A stretch of 42,723 nt of DNA from Geodermatophilus sp. DF01-2 (lineage in GTDB: Bacteria > Actinomycetota > Actinomycetes > Mycobacteriales > Geodermatophilaceae). Positions within the stretch are counted from its first letter, which is position 1; the number at the start of each line of letters is the position of its first letter. This document shows positions 24,299 to 33,332 of the stretch, one piece after another. The notes under the pieces are model-generated. The model did no database searches. It saw only the letters and a list, made by a program, of their open reading frames with translations, and was not told the DNA's origin. Where the stretch lies: assembly GCF_004571065.1 (NCBI RefSeq), contig NZ_SPQN01000027.1, positions 1-42,723 of the forward strand. The letters run 5' to 3'. The translations under genes were made by a program, and so were the position numbers.

Positions 24299-24334
24299 CT
24301 CAGGCGCTGAGTGCAGCTGCACTCAGCGCCTGAG
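24299..24334. terminator. Perfect 36-bp palindrome between convergent genes
   Basis: The sequence is identical to its own reverse complement over 36 bp (18-bp arms with no spacer, centre AGCT, core TGAGTGCAGCTGCACTCA). It lies between the end of the glycan operon and the end of the broken VWA gene, 58 nt from the latter's stop. It could terminate both, or be a dimer-binding or structural site. Confidence 0.55.
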
Positions 24335-24392
24335 CGTGCTGGGGGAGAGGGCTGCCGTGCCCGGCCGGGCGCCGCAGCGGCGCCCTCGATCC

Positions 24393-25452
24393 TCAGCGCT
24401 GCCGGAGGGCGTCGAACAGAACCGTCTGCAGGTCGGTCGGGTCGACCGCGGAGTAGGCGGCGCCGCCGGTCGCCTCGGCGATCTGATCGAGCGCACCCAG
24501 GTCGGCGTCCGGGCCGAGGGCGACGCCGATGACCTTGACCGGCCGGTCGGGGTCGGCCTCCGCGCGCAGCGTGTCCAGCAGCTCGTCCAGGGCGATGCCG
24601 TCGTCCTCGTTCGTGCCGTCGGTGACAACCAGCACGCTGTTCACCGCGGTCGGGTCGAAGTCCGAGCGGGCCGCCCGCACCGCTGCCAGCGTCGTGTCGT
24701 GGAGGCCGGTGCCCCCGGGGCTCAGCCGGTCGGGAATCGTCTCCAGCTGCTCGCCGAGCACGGCGCGCTGCGTACTGCCGTCGACCTCGGCCTCGAGGGG
24801 GCGGGTGGGCACCGCCTCGGTCCAGTCGCGGTCGCCGTCCAGCTCGGCGGCGAAGTACCACAGCCCCAGGGCGAAGTCGCCCGGTACCAGCGTGAGCGTG
24901 CTCTTGGCGGCGTCCCGGGCCAGCGTGGCCCGCGTGCCGTCGCCCGCCGGGGCCTCCATGGAGGTGGAGACGTCGACGACGGTGAGGATGCGGGACGGCG
25001 CGGCCAGCTCCGCCAGCTGGGCGAGCAGCGCCTGCATCTCCGCCGGGTCCAGCTCCAGCGGCTGCGGCGGCCTCCAGGTCGGCCTCTGCGGTGCGGGTCG
25101 TCCACAGCGAGGAGTCGGGCACCCACAGGTGCGGCAGGTCCGCGGCGTCCAGCGCGCCGAGGTCGCCGACCGTCTGCACCGGCTGCTGGGCGGTCACCTC
25201 GGCGTCCGCGCAGTCCTCGGGCCGCAGCCCCTCCGCGTCGGCGAGCACCCGCTCGGCGACGGGGGCGAGCTCGGGAGTCACGGTCACCCGCACCACCTCG
25301 GTGCGCTCGCATTCGCCTCTCCCGGCGTCGACGACCCACCACGTGAGCCCGCCGGCCAGCAGCACCACCGCGGCCACCGCGAGCGCGACGAGGACCTGGG
25401 GCGTGACCTGCACCGGCCACCGCGCGGCAGAGCTGGCGGCGTGGCGGCCCAT
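24393..25452 (-). pseudogene. Substrate-binding and VWA domain protein, internally deleted and frameshifted
   Basis: From ATG 25452 one frame gives an N-terminal membrane segment (LVALAVAAVVLLAGGLTWWV) and the start of an extracellular substrate-binding region (VTVTPELAPVAERVLADAEG, DLPHLWVPDSSLWTTRTAEA). Near 25045-25070 this frame becomes meaningless, while another frame gives PQPLELDPAEMQALLAQLAE, then a VWA domain with MIDAS (TVVDVSTSME), GGTGLHDTTLAAVRAA and VVTDGTNEDDG, ending at 24393. In known actinobacterial proteins of this type (about 550-600 aa) several hundred residues of substrate-binding domain lie between these parts, so a large in-gene deletion with frame change is inferred. 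An assembly artefact is possible. The two halves would not be made as one protein. Confidence 0.75.
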
Positions 25453-25544
25453 CGTGTGCAGCTCTCCCGTCGACGTGGTCAGGGTCTCCGGCGACCCCGC
25501 GACCGCCCACTACACAGTAGATGCGATCGCTGACCCCCCGTGGA

Positions 25545-26522
25545 TCACCCGGCCCGGACGGCGACGGTCTCCTGCTGCTCGGCGAACCAGGCCACCGTGC
25601 GCCGCAGGCCCTCCTCCGAAGACACCGTCGGCCGCCAGCCGAGCAGCTGCTCGGCGCGGGTGGTGTCGGGACGGCGGACCTTCGGGTCGTCCACCGGGAG
25701 GTCGATGTAGGAGATCTCCGACGAGGACCCGGTCAGCTCGACGATCCACTCGGCCAGCCGCAGCATCGACAGCTCGTCGGGGTTGCCGATGTTGACCGGG
25801 CCCGGCTCCCCGGAGAAGGCCATCGCGAGGATGCCGCGCACGGTGTCGTCGACGTAGCAGATCGACCGGGTCTGCGAGCCGTCGCCGGCGACGGTCAACG
25901 GGCGCCCGGAGAGCGCCTGGGCGACGAACGCCGGGATGGCGCGGCCGTCGTCCGGGCGCATCCGCGGGCCGTAGGTGTTGAAGATCCGGACGATGCCGGT
26001 GTCGGTGCCCTTCGACGTCCGGTAGGCGGTGGTCATGGCCTCGCTGAAGCGCTTGGCCTCGTCGTAGACGCCGCGCGGGCCGACCGGGTTGACGTTGCCC
26101 CAGTACTCCTCGCCCTGGGGGTGCACCAGGGGGTCGCCGTACACCTCGGAGGTGGAGGCGAGCACGTACCGGGCGCCCTTCTCGTGGGCGAGCCCCAGGG
26201 TGTGCAGGGTGCCGAGGCTGCCGACCTTGAGCGTCTCGATCGGCATCTTCAGGTAGTCCAGGGGGCTGGCCGGCGAGGCGAAGTGCAGCACGAGGTCCAC
26301 CGGGCCGGACACGTGCACGTAGTCGGTGACGTCGCAGCGGACCAGCCGGAAACCGGGGTGCTCCACCAGGTGGACGACGTTCTGCGGGGAGCCGGTGAGG
26401 AAGTTGTCGAGGCAGACCACCTCGACGTCCCGCTCGAGCAGGTGTTCGCAGAGATGGGAGCCGAGGAAGCCGGCTCCTCCGGTCACCACCGCCCGTCGGA
26501 TCGTCCGTGCCGCGCGCACCAT
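25545..26522 (-). CDS. NAD-dependent UDP-glucuronate decarboxylase-like epimerase/dehydratase
   Basis: The 325-residue protein is an extended short-chain dehydrogenase: [20 protein letters not shown] (NAD site), [66 protein letters not shown] (catalytic Y-x3-K), [20 protein letters not shown] and [14 protein letters not shown]. These are the hallmarks of UDP-xylose synthase, which decarboxylates UDP-glucuronate; related dTDP-glucose dehydratases are less likely. It is near the glycan operon, on the other strand, and may supply a pentose donor. ATG 26522 is used because GGGAG lies 7 nt upstream; ATG 26534 is an alternative. Confidence 0.9.
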   Translation of the reverse strand: MVRAARTIRRAVVTGGAGFLGSHLCEHLLERDVEVVCLDNFLTGSPQNVVHLVEHPGFRLVRCDVTDYVHVSGPVDLVLHFASPASPLDYLKMPIETLKVGSLGTLHTLGLAHEKGARYVLASTSEVYGDPLVHPQGEEYWGNVNPVGPRGVYDEAKRFSEAMTTAYRTSKGTDTGIVRIFNTYGPRMRPDDGRAIPAFVAQALSGRPLTVAGDGSQTRSICYVDDTVRGILAMAFSGEPGPVNIGNPDELSMLRLAEWIVELTGSSSEISYIDLPVDDPKVRRPDTTRAEQLLGWRPTVSSEEGLRRTVAWFAEQQETVAVRAG

Positions 26523-26643
26523 GCCTGCTCCCATCCAGCCGGGACGCGCGCCCGTGCGCGCCGGGGCGGCTCCTACCCCATGATCGTCACCGCACACTTC
26601 GGCCTCTAAGTGTTCCGGCGGTCCCGTGGGGCCCGGACGGCGA

Positions 26644-26681
26644 CGGGCCGCCGGCCTCCGCGAGGGGAGACCGGCGGCCCG
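26644..26681 (-). terminator. Terminator of the amino-acid-type ABC operon
   Basis: CGGGCCGCCGG (26644-26654) pairs with CCGGCGGCCCG (26671-26681), 11 bp, 16-nt loop, starting 16 nt beyond the binding-protein stop at 26698. Confidence 0.65.
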
Positions 26682-26697
26682 CCGGGGTGCTGCTGGG

Positions 26698-28041
26698 TTA
26701 CTCGACCGGCTCGACGTCCGGGATGCCGTCCTCCGGGGGAGTGGTCGGCTCGTTGTCGGACTCCTCGATGTCGACGTCCTCACCGTTGTCGGTGATGAGC
26801 ACCGGCGTCAGCTCCTCCGAGGTGTTCCCGGTGATCCGGCTGACCTGCATGCCGCTGATGCCGGCGTGCCGGTCGGCGGAGTAACGGAACGGCGCGTACC
26901 ACGACCCCTGGAAGTCACCGCCGGCCTGCTCCACGGCCGCGACCAGGCCGTCCCGGGTCGGGTTCTGCCCGGCGGCCTGGAGCGCCTGCACCGTGGTGTA
27001 GGCCTGGTTCATCCCGTAGATCCGGAAGTTGGTGAGCTCGCCCTCGGCGGTGGAGCACTCGTCCCACACCCGCTGCCACAGCTGCACCCACGGGTTGTCG
27101 GTCTGGTCGACGGTGGGGATGTACTCGGTGGTGATCGCCCCGTCGAGCAGGCTGGCGTCGCTGACCGCGCCCTCGGAGAAGTTGGCCAGCAGCGAGCCGA
27201 CCAGCGTCGGGTCCGAGCCGACGTTGGAGTAGAACCACTGCGGCTGGTAGCCCAGCCGCAGGGCGGCCAGCTGCCCGAGCGCGGTGTAGCTCGGCACGCT
27301 GAAGCTGACGACGAGGTCGGCCCCGGCGGCCTGCAGCGCGGCGATCTGCGGGCCGACGTCGGTGTTGCCCGGCACGTAGGTCTCGACGGCGACGATCTGG
27401 TCCTCGATGTACCCCTCGAGGCCGGCCCTGCCGTCCTCGCCGAAGTCGTCGTCCTGGAGGAACAGGCCGACCCGGGCGTCGGGGAAGTTCTCGGCGATGT
27501 AGTTGCCGATGAACTTGCCCTCGATCTCGTAGTCCGGCTGCCAGCCGAAGGTGTACGGGTACTCCTCCGGGTTGTCCCAGAGCAGCGATCCGGAGGCGAC
27601 GAACAGGTCGGGGACGCCCTCGCCGTTGAGGAAGTCCAGCACCGCCCGGTGCGTGGGGGTGCCCAGACCCCCCATCATCGCGAAGATCTCGTCCTGCAGG
27701 ACGAGCTCGTTGACCACCTGGACGGTCTGGGTCGGGTTGTAGGCGTCGTCGCGGTAGATGAACTCGATCTGCCGGTCGTAGACGCCGCCGGCGTCGTTCA
27801 CGAACTCGAAGTAGCACTGGGCGCCGGTCGGGATCTCGCTGTAGCCGGGCGCCGCGACGCCGGTCAGCGGATAGTGCGAGCCGATCCGGATGGTGTCCGC
27901 GGTGACGCCGATGTCGGAGGCCTCGTTCTCACCGCCACCGCCACCGCCGCCGCCGTCGCCACCGCCACCGCAGGCGGCGAGGGCGGAGGTGACGGTGGCC
28001 GCGGCGAGGAGCCGGGTCAGGCGCCGGGAGGATCTGGTCAA
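26698..28041 (-). CDS. ABC importer substrate-binding lipoprotein (branched-chain amino acid type)
   Basis: The 447-residue protein has a signal peptide ending in a lipobox ([10 protein letters not shown]) followed by a glycine-rich spacer. It then has a type I periplasmic binding fold: [79 protein letters not shown] and [13 protein letters not shown]. The family includes receptors for Leu/Ile/Val and also for urea, amides and aromatic compounds, so the ligand is open. The start is TTG at 28041, with AAGGAG 7 nt upstream; no ATG or GTG fits the signal peptide. It is last in the operon, after two ATPases and two permeases. Confidence 0.92.
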   Translation of the reverse strand: MTRSSRRLTRLLAAATVTSALAACGGGGDGGGGGGGGENEASDIGVTADTIRIGSHYPLTGVAAPGYSEIPTGAQCYFEFVNDAGGVYDRQIEFIYRDDAYNPTQTVQVVNELVLQDEIFAMMGGLGTPTHRAVLDFLNGEGVPDLFVASGSLLWDNPEEYPYTFGWQPDYEIEGKFIGNYIAENFPDARVGLFLQDDDFGEDGRAGLEGYIEDQIVAVETYVPGNTDVGPQIAALQAAGADLVVSFSVPSYTALGQLAALRLGYQPQWFYSNVGSDPTLVGSLLANFSEGAVSDASLLDGAITTEYIPTVDQTDNPWVQLWQRVWDECSTAEGELTNFRIYGMNQAYTTVQALQAAGQNPTRDGLVAAVEQAGGDFQGSWYAPFRYSADRHAGISGMQVSRITGNTSEELTPVLITDNGEDVDIEESDNEPTTPPEDGIPDVEPVE

Positions 28042-28103
28042 CGGTTCTCCTTCTTGCGTTCCCGGACGGCAACCGCCGGGGGTCTGTGTGGGGGAGGGGG
28101 GTC

Positions 28104-29264
28104 TCAGCCCTGGGCGGTGCGGGCGGCACGCTTGCCGCGGGCCTGCAACCACCGCAGCCGGATCGTCCCGACGAACCCGGCCGGGGCGGCGATCATCACG
28201 ATGATCAGCACCACGCCGTAGATGAACGGGGCCAGCTGGGCGGCCTCGGTGTTGTTCAGCCCGAGGTCGGCACCGAGGTTGGTGACGAACGGCGGGAGGA
28301 AGACCAGCAGCGCCGAGCCGAGCAACGCGCCGAGCAGGCTGCCCAGTCCGCCGATGACGATCGCGGTCAGCAGGGCGATGGAGAGCACGATCGTGAAACC
28401 GCTCGGAGCGGCCAGCCGGATCACCACGCCCAGCACGGCGCCGGCCAGGCCGGCGCAGGCCGCGCTGACGACGAAGGCCAGCACCCGCCAGGCGCCCAGG
28501 TCGATGCCGGCCAGCTCCGCGGCGACCTCCTCGTCCCGCACGGCCCGCCAGGTGCGGCCGACCCGGCTGCGGGCCAGGTTGGCCAGCAGGAAGAAGGTGA
28601 GCAGGAGGCAGATGACGCCCACGTAGGCCAGCCACTTCGTCGTGGTGGCGTTGTTGCCCGACACGAAGCCGATGAAGCCCTGGAACCACTCGGGCGCCCG
28701 CGGCGACTGGACCCGCAGCCCCTGCTCACCGCCGAGCACGTCGTCGTAGTACAGCGCCAGGCCCGGCAGGCCGACGGCCAGGGCGAGCGTCGCGCCGGCC
28801 AGGTAGGGGCCGTGCAGCCGGGCCGCCGCCACGCCGACGACGGCGCCGAGCAGGAGGGTGATCCCAACGGCGGCCAGGAAGACCACGGCCAGCGGCAGGG
28901 GCTCTTCGGCGCCGAGGAGCAGCGCGGTGGTGTAGGCGCCGACCGCCATGAGGGCGCCGTGGCCCAGCGAGATCTGCCCGTTCAGCCCGGTCAGCACGGT
29001 CAGTCCGCCGGCGGCGATGGCGTAGTACGCCAGGACGGCGAACTGCGAGTTGCGGAACGGGCTGGTCAGTTCGAGCAGGGCCACGGCGCCGACCGCACAG
29101 ACGGCCAGGATCACCAGGTGGCGCAGCAGCGTGTTGCCGGGCAGCAGCGAGCGCCTCGCGCTCGCGGGGCCCGAGGGTGCGTTGGCGGCAGTGGTGGCCT
29201 CGACGGGAGACTCGGAGGTCATCTCCCCCGCGGAGGCGGCGGTCTTCTCCTGTGGCTGACTCAT
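28104..29264 (-). CDS. ABC importer permease (LivM-like)
   Basis: The 386-residue permease has about ten membrane segments and the LivM signatures: LAYYAIAAGGLTVLTGLNGQ, ISLGHGALMAVGAY, and the cytoplasmic coupling region GRTWRAVRDEEVAAELAGID. It also has AIVIGGLGSLLGALLGSALL near the C-terminus. The first 40 residues are a soluble Ser/Ala-rich extension. The ATG at 29264 lies 4 nt after the LivH stop and has GAGGG upstream. It pairs with the LivH-like gene. Confidence 0.92.
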   Translation of the reverse strand: MSQPQEKTAASAGEMTSESPVEATTAANAPSGPASARRSLLPGNTLLRHLVILAVCAVGAVALLELTSPFRNSQFAVLAYYAIAAGGLTVLTGLNGQISLGHGALMAVGAYTTALLLGAEEPLPLAVVFLAAVGITLLLGAVVGVAAARLHGPYLAGATLALAVGLPGLALYYDDVLGGEQGLRVQSPRAPEWFQGFIGFVSGNNATTTKWLAYVGVICLLLTFFLLANLARSRVGRTWRAVRDEEVAAELAGIDLGAWRVLAFVVSAACAGLAGAVLGVVIRLAAPSGFTIVLSIALLTAIVIGGLGSLLGALLGSALLVFLPPFVTNLGADLGLNNTEAAQLAPFIYGVVLIIVMIAAPAGFVGTIRLRWLQARGKRAARTAQG

Positions 29265-29268
29265 CGGA

Positions 29269-30147
29269 TCAGGCCCTCCGTGCGGTGCTGCTCGAGAACA
29301 GCCCGCCGGGCCGGACGAGGAGCACGACCACCAGGATCGCCAGTGCGGACATGTTCACCAGCGCTGGGCTCAGGTAGCCGGCGACGTAGCTCAGCACGAG
29401 GCCCAGCAGCAACCCGCCCACGACCGCGCCGATCGGCGAGTCGAGCCCGCCGAGCACCGCGGCGACGAAGCCGGAGACGATGATGACGTCCATGTAGGCG
29501 GGATAGACCAGCCCGCCGCCGGCGATGAGCAGGCCGGACAGCGAGCCCACGACGGCGGCCAGCCCCCAGCCCAGGGTGAGCATCCGCCCGACGCGGACGC
29601 CCAGCAGCCGGGCCACCTCCTGCCCGAATGCCGACGCGCGCATCGCCAGGCCGACCCGGGTGAACCGGAACAGGGCGATCAGCGCCAGCATCGTCACCAG
29701 CACCGCGCCGATCACGTACAGACTGTTGGGGGTCAGCAGGATCGTCGTGTCACCGAAGGTGAACCCGCGGAGCCCGAAGGGGGTCGTGAAGGACTGGAAG
29801 GAGGAGCCGAAGACGATCGCGATGAGCGCCTGGATGGCGACGAACAGGCCGAGGGTGACGATGACCGCGTTGAGCTCCGGCCCGCCCTCCACCGGCCGGA
29901 TGACCACCCGCTCGATCACCGCCCCGATCAGGAAGCCGCTGAGCAGCGCGACCACGAGGGCCACCCAGTAGGACTGCCCGGCCTGGATGATCGCCAGCGC
30001 GATGAACGTCGTGGCCGCGGCCATCGAGCCCTGCGCGAAGTTGACGATGCGGGTGGACCGCCAGATGAGCACCAGGGCGAGGGCGAAGGCCGCGAAGATC
30101 ATGCCCTGGACCAACCCGTTGAGGGTGACGTTGACGAACTGCAGCAC
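29269..30147 (-). CDS. ABC importer permease (LivH-like)
   Basis: The 292-residue permease starts GTG (LQFVNVTLNGLVQGMIFAAF) and has the LivH features GMIFAAFALALVLIWRSTRI, VNFAQGSMAAATTF, RPVEGGPELNAVIVTLGLFV and AVLGGLDSPIGAVVGGLLLG. About eight membrane segments are seen. It forms the channel with the LivM-like permease. The ATPase genes precede it by 36 nt. Confidence 0.92.
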   Translation of the reverse strand: MLQFVNVTLNGLVQGMIFAAFALALVLIWRSTRIVNFAQGSMAAATTFIALAIIQAGQSYWVALVVALLSGFLIGAVIERVVIRPVEGGPELNAVIVTLGLFVAIQALIAIVFGSSFQSFTTPFGLRGFTFGDTTILLTPNSLYVIGAVLVTMLALIALFRFTRVGLAMRASAFGQEVARLLGVRVGRMLTLGWGLAAVVGSLSGLLIAGGGLVYPAYMDVIIVSGFVAAVLGGLDSPIGAVVGGLLLGLVLSYVAGYLSPALVNMSALAILVVVLLVRPGGLFSSSTARRA

Positions 30148-30183
30148 GAGCGAGCTGCCTTCCTGTGCAGATGGTCGGGGGCG

Positions 30184-30954
30184 CTAGAAGCCGAGGTAGG
30201 CGTGCCGGAGGTCCTCGTCGGCGATGAGCCGGGAGGCCTCGTCGGTCACGACGACGCGGCCGAGGTTGAGCACGACGCCCACGTCGGCGACCGAGAGGGC
30301 ACTGCGCGCGTTCTGCTCGACCAGCAGGACCGAGAGGTCCTCCTCGTCGACCAGCTGGCGCAGCAGGCCGAAGATCTGCGCGACGATCCGCGGGGCCAGC
30401 CCCAGGGACGGCTCGTCGAGCAGCAGGATGCGCGGCCGGGCCAGCAGCGCGCGGCCGATGACCAGCATCTGCCGTTCCCCTCCGGAGAGGGTGTGCGCCG
30501 GGTTGCCCCGCCGCTCGGCGATCCGGGGGAACAGGTCGTAGACCCGGTCGAACTCCGCCCGGCCGACCTTGCCGCGGAACAGCGACCCGACGCGGAGATT
30601 CTCGTCGACGGTGAGCTCGGCGATGACGCCGCGGCCCTCGGGCACGTGCGCCATGCCCTTCTGCACCATCGCCTCGACCGGGGCCCGGGTGATGTCCTCG
30701 TCGCCCAACCGGACCCGGCCGCCGGTGCTGCGCACCAGCCCGCTGATCGTGCGCAGCAGCGTCGTCTTGCCGGCCCCGTTGGCGCCGAGGACGGCGGTGA
30801 TGCGCCCGGTCTCCGCGCGCAGCGAGACGCCGTCGAGGGCCTTCACCGGGCCGTAGGAGGCGGACAGGTCGGTGACCTCCAGCACGGGGACGGCGGTCGC
30901 CGAACCCGTGGCCGTCCCGCCGGCGGCGCTGGATGCGCTGGTCGCCCCGGCCAC
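30184..30954 (-). CDS. ABC importer ATPase (LivF-like)
   Basis: The 256-residue ATPase has Walker A GANGAGKTT, signature LSGGERQM, Walker B ILLLDEPS and the H-loop region replaced by the LivF-type LVEQNARSAL. It has the typical VPEGRGVIAELTVDENL. A Ser/Ala/Thr-rich N-terminal extension of about 20 residues is present. The GTG at 30954 begins 1 nt after the LivG stop, with GGGAGG 7 nt upstream. Confidence 0.93.
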   Translation of the reverse strand: MAGATSASSAAGGTATGSATAVPVLEVTDLSASYGPVKALDGVSLRAETGRITAVLGANGAGKTTLLRTISGLVRSTGGRVRLGDEDITRAPVEAMVQKGMAHVPEGRGVIAELTVDENLRVGSLFRGKVGRAEFDRVYDLFPRIAERRGNPAHTLSGGERQMLVIGRALLARPRILLLDEPSLGLAPRIVAQIFGLLRQLVDEEDLSVLLVEQNARSALSVADVGVVLNLGRVVVTDEASRLIADEDLRHAYLGF

Positions 30955-30955
30955 G

Positions 30956-31831
30956 TCAGCCCTCCCGTCCGTCGGCTGCGGCGAGGGCCGCGGCATCCGT
31001 GGCGACGTCCACCTCGTCACCCAGGTAGGCCTCGGTGACGGCCGGGTTGGCCTGCACCTCCGCCGGGGTGCCGGCGGCGATCTGCTCACCGGAGTCCAGG
31101 ACGGTGATCCGGTCGCAGACCCGCATGACCAGGTCCATGTGGTGCTCGACGAGCAGCACGCTCATCCGGCCGGAGAGGGTGCGGATGAGGTCGCCGAGCT
31201 CGTGCATCTCGTCCTCGCCTAGGCCGCTGGCCGGCTCGTCGAGCAGCAGCAGCTCGGGGTCGGCCACCAGCGCCCGGGCGAGCGCGACCCGCTTCTGCAC
31301 CGGGTACGGCAGCGAGTCGGGGTAACGGGTCGCGTAGCCGGTTGCGTCGAGCTCCTCCAGCGCCGTCATGGCCCGCGCGCGCAGCCGGGCGTCGTCCTTG
31401 TCCGACGTCGGGACGGCGAACAGCGCGGAGAAGAACCCGGCCTTCGCGTGCCGGTGGGCGCCGACCATGACGTTCTCCAGCACGGTGAGCCCACGGAAGA
31501 GACCGACACCCTGCAGGGTGCGGGAGATGCCGAGGCGGGTGAGCCGGCTGGGCCGCAGCCGGCGCAGTTCCGAGCCGTTCCACACGATGCGGCCCTCGTC
31601 CGGGCGGACCAGCCCGCAGGCCACGTTGAACAGCGTCGTCTTGCCCGCGCCGTTGGGGCCGATGAGGCCGTGCACCTGGCCGGGCTCGACGGTCAGCGAC
31701 ACGTCGGAGAGTGCGGAGACGCCGCCGAAGGCGACGCTGATGCCGGTCATCTCCAGCCGTGCGGTGGGCGGTCGGTTCTGGTGCGGTGTCCTGCTGCCGG
31801 CAGTCGTTGGCGGCTGCGCCAAGGGGCCCAC
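30956..31831 (-). CDS. ABC importer ATPase (LivG-like)
   Basis: The 291-residue ATPase has Walker A GPNGAGKTT, GISRTLQGVGLFRGLTVLEN and Walker B LLLLDEPASGL with the H-loop LLVEHHMDLV. The signature is the diverged LPYPVQKRVALARAL, as commonly seen in LivG where LSGGQ is replaced. The start is GTG 31831, with AGAGGAG close upstream; the frame is open to 31951. It is first in a five-gene operon (two ATPases, two permeases, binding protein), divergent from a PucR regulator. Confidence 0.92.
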   Translation of the reverse strand: MGPLAQPPTTAGSRTPHQNRPPTARLEMTGISVAFGGVSALSDVSLTVEPGQVHGLIGPNGAGKTTLFNVACGLVRPDEGRIVWNGSELRRLRPSRLTRLGISRTLQGVGLFRGLTVLENVMVGAHRHAKAGFFSALFAVPTSDKDDARLRARAMTALEELDATGYATRYPDSLPYPVQKRVALARALVADPELLLLDEPASGLGEDEMHELGDLIRTLSGRMSVLLVEHHMDLVMRVCDRITVLDSGEQIAAGTPAEVQANPAVTEAYLGDEVDVATDAAALAAADGREG

Positions 31832-31933
31832 GTCTCCTCTGGGGTCCGGGGAGGCCGCCCAGCGGTGGGCGACGATTGGGTCACGGCTACGTCCTGAAGA
31901 GCTTGCCGTCCAGTGAGGACGGCCACAATGGGC

Positions 31934-31978
31934 TGTCCGCACACCGATCACCGGACCATGTTGTGCTCTGTGCGGAGA
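31934..31978. promoter_or_regulatory. Candidate operator between the PucR gene and the ABC operon
   Basis: TGTCCGCACA (31934-31943) and TGTGCGGAGA (31969-31978) are inverted with one mismatch in ten, centres 35 bp apart. A second pair, CACAA (31924-31928) and TTGTG (31961-31965), lies nested with it. This is in the divergent gap just before the PucR start, where such regulators usually bind. Confidence 0.35.
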
Positions 31979-31998
31979 GCCATGGTCGAGGAGGTCGA

Positions 31999-33219
31999 GT
32001 GCAGCGGTTCCGCCCGGAGGTGGCCGCCCGCCTGGGCGAGCTGGCCCCCCACCTGTTCGACCGGCTCGACGCGATGACCGACCGGATGGTGGAGGTGCTG
32101 CTCCGCACCGAGCCCGCCTACCGCGACCTGGCCGTGGCCGACGCGTCGGAGCTGCGCCGCTCCGTCCGGGCCGGCCTGGAGCGCGGCGTCCGCGGCCTGA
32201 TCGGGGCCACGTCCGGCGATCCGGTGACGATGCAGGCCAAGGCGCACGACGTCGGCCGTCGCCGCGCCGCGCAGGGCGTCCCGCTCGAGGCGGTGCTGCG
32301 TGCCTACCGGCTCGGCGGCCAGGTCACCTGGGAGACGCTGCTGGCCGTCTCGCAGGACCGCGGCACCGGGCACGACACGCTGCTGCTGGAGGTGGCCGGT
32401 TCGGTCTGGCGCACCAACGACGTGGAGTGCGGGGCGGTGGCCGAGGGCTACCGGGAGGAGCAGCGCCGGCTGGCCGCGGCCGGTGACGCGGCCCGGCAAC
32501 GGGTGCTCGACGGGCTGCTCGACGGCCGCGGTGGCGACCCGGCGTTCGTCCGGAGCGCGTCGGAGCTGCTCGGGGTGTCACTGGAGGGCCGGCTGCTCGC
32601 GGTGGTCGCTCCGTCGGACAGCTCCGGGGAGCCGACCCTCGCCGACCCCGGCCCGGGGCTGGCCCGCCGCGGGGTGCGCTCGGTGTGGGGAACCCGGTCG
32701 GGCGCGCAGGTCGGCGTGCTGATGTTGGGTGTCCGCCGGACGACCGACGTGCTGACCTGGCTCAGCGCGATGGCGACCGGTCCGGTCGGGGTGTCCGACG
32801 TCGTGGAGGGCGCGGCGGCCGCGGCCGGGGCGTACCGGCTGGCCGAGACGGCGGCGCGCACGCTGCCCTCGGGCGACCGCCGGGTCGTGACCATCGACGA
32901 CCGGTTGCCCGAGGCGCTGCTGAGCAACTCCCCGGAGATCAGCTCCCGGCTGGTCGACCGCTCACTCGGCCGGCTGCTGGAGCTGCCCGAGGACGAGCAG
33001 GTCGTGCTGCTGGACACCCTGGCGGCGTTCCTGGCCGCCGATGGGTCACCGACCCGGGCCGCCGACGAGCTGTACTGCCACCGCAACACGGTCATGCACC
33101 GGCTGCGGCGGATCGAGTCGGTCACCGGGCACAAGGTCACCGACCCGCGTGCCCGGCTGCTGTGGCAGCTGGCGCTGCTCGGGGCGGGGACGCAGCGCCC
33201 GGCCCGCCACCCCGCCTGA
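31999..33219 (+). CDS. PucR family transcriptional regulator
   Basis: The 406-residue protein has an N-terminal helical sensing domain (RFRPEVAARLGELAPHLFDR; QAKAHDVGRRRAAQGVPLEA), a central diverged GGDEF/PucR-like domain (VSLEGRLLAVVAPSDSSGE onward) and the C-terminal PucR helix-turn-helix, FLAADGSPTRAADELYCHRN followed by TVMHRLRRIESVTGH. PucR family members respond to substrates of nitrogen, purine or amino-acid catabolism. Divergence from the ABC operon points to control of that importer. GTG 31999 has GAGGAGG 4 nt upstream. Its stop is followed after 3 nt by dispersed element copy C. Confidence 0.9.
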   Translation: MQRFRPEVAARLGELAPHLFDRLDAMTDRMVEVLLRTEPAYRDLAVADASELRRSVRAGLERGVRGLIGATSGDPVTMQAKAHDVGRRRAAQGVPLEAVLRAYRLGGQVTWETLLAVSQDRGTGHDTLLLEVAGSVWRTNDVECGAVAEGYREEQRRLAAAGDAARQRVLDGLLDGRGGDPAFVRSASELLGVSLEGRLLAVVAPSDSSGEPTLADPGPGLARRGVRSVWGTRSGAQVGVLMLGVRRTTDVLTWLSAMATGPVGVSDVVEGAAAAAGAYRLAETAARTLPSGDRRVVTIDDRLPEALLSNSPEISSRLVDRSLGRLLELPEDEQVVLLDTLAAFLAADGSPTRAADELYCHRNTVMHRLRRIESVTGHKVTDPRARLLWQLALLGAGTQRPARHPA

Positions 33220-33222
33220 AAC

Positions 33223-33317
33223 AGGACCCCCTGCCCCCCGCCACTCGCAAGCTCGCGGCGGGACCCTGCAGGGGGGCCGCCCCTCTCCGGGCACCTCGCA
33301 GACTCGGGGACGCCGAG
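33223..33317 (+). repeat. Dispersed 3' element, copy C
   Basis: The copy begins 3 nt after the PucR stop: AGGACCCCCTGCCCCCCGCC, ACTCGCAAGCTCGCGGCGGG, ACCCTGCAGGGGGGCCG (to 33279). A diverged second CTCGCAGACTCGG module follows to about 33317. It is closest to copy B and in the direction of the PucR gene. Confidence 0.75.
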
Positions 33318-33332
33318 GACGGTCCACTCATA

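Noticed and set aside
24289-25452. Intact 387-residue membrane protein
   Set aside because: After about residue 130 the frame is antisense-like Arg/Gly-rich sequence, while the true VWA domain continues in another frame, so this is a broken gene.
25500-25520. BlaI/MecI-type operator (CTACACAGTAG) upstream of the VWA gene
   Set aside because: Only a partial, imperfect dyad is present and no BlaI-family gene is nearby.
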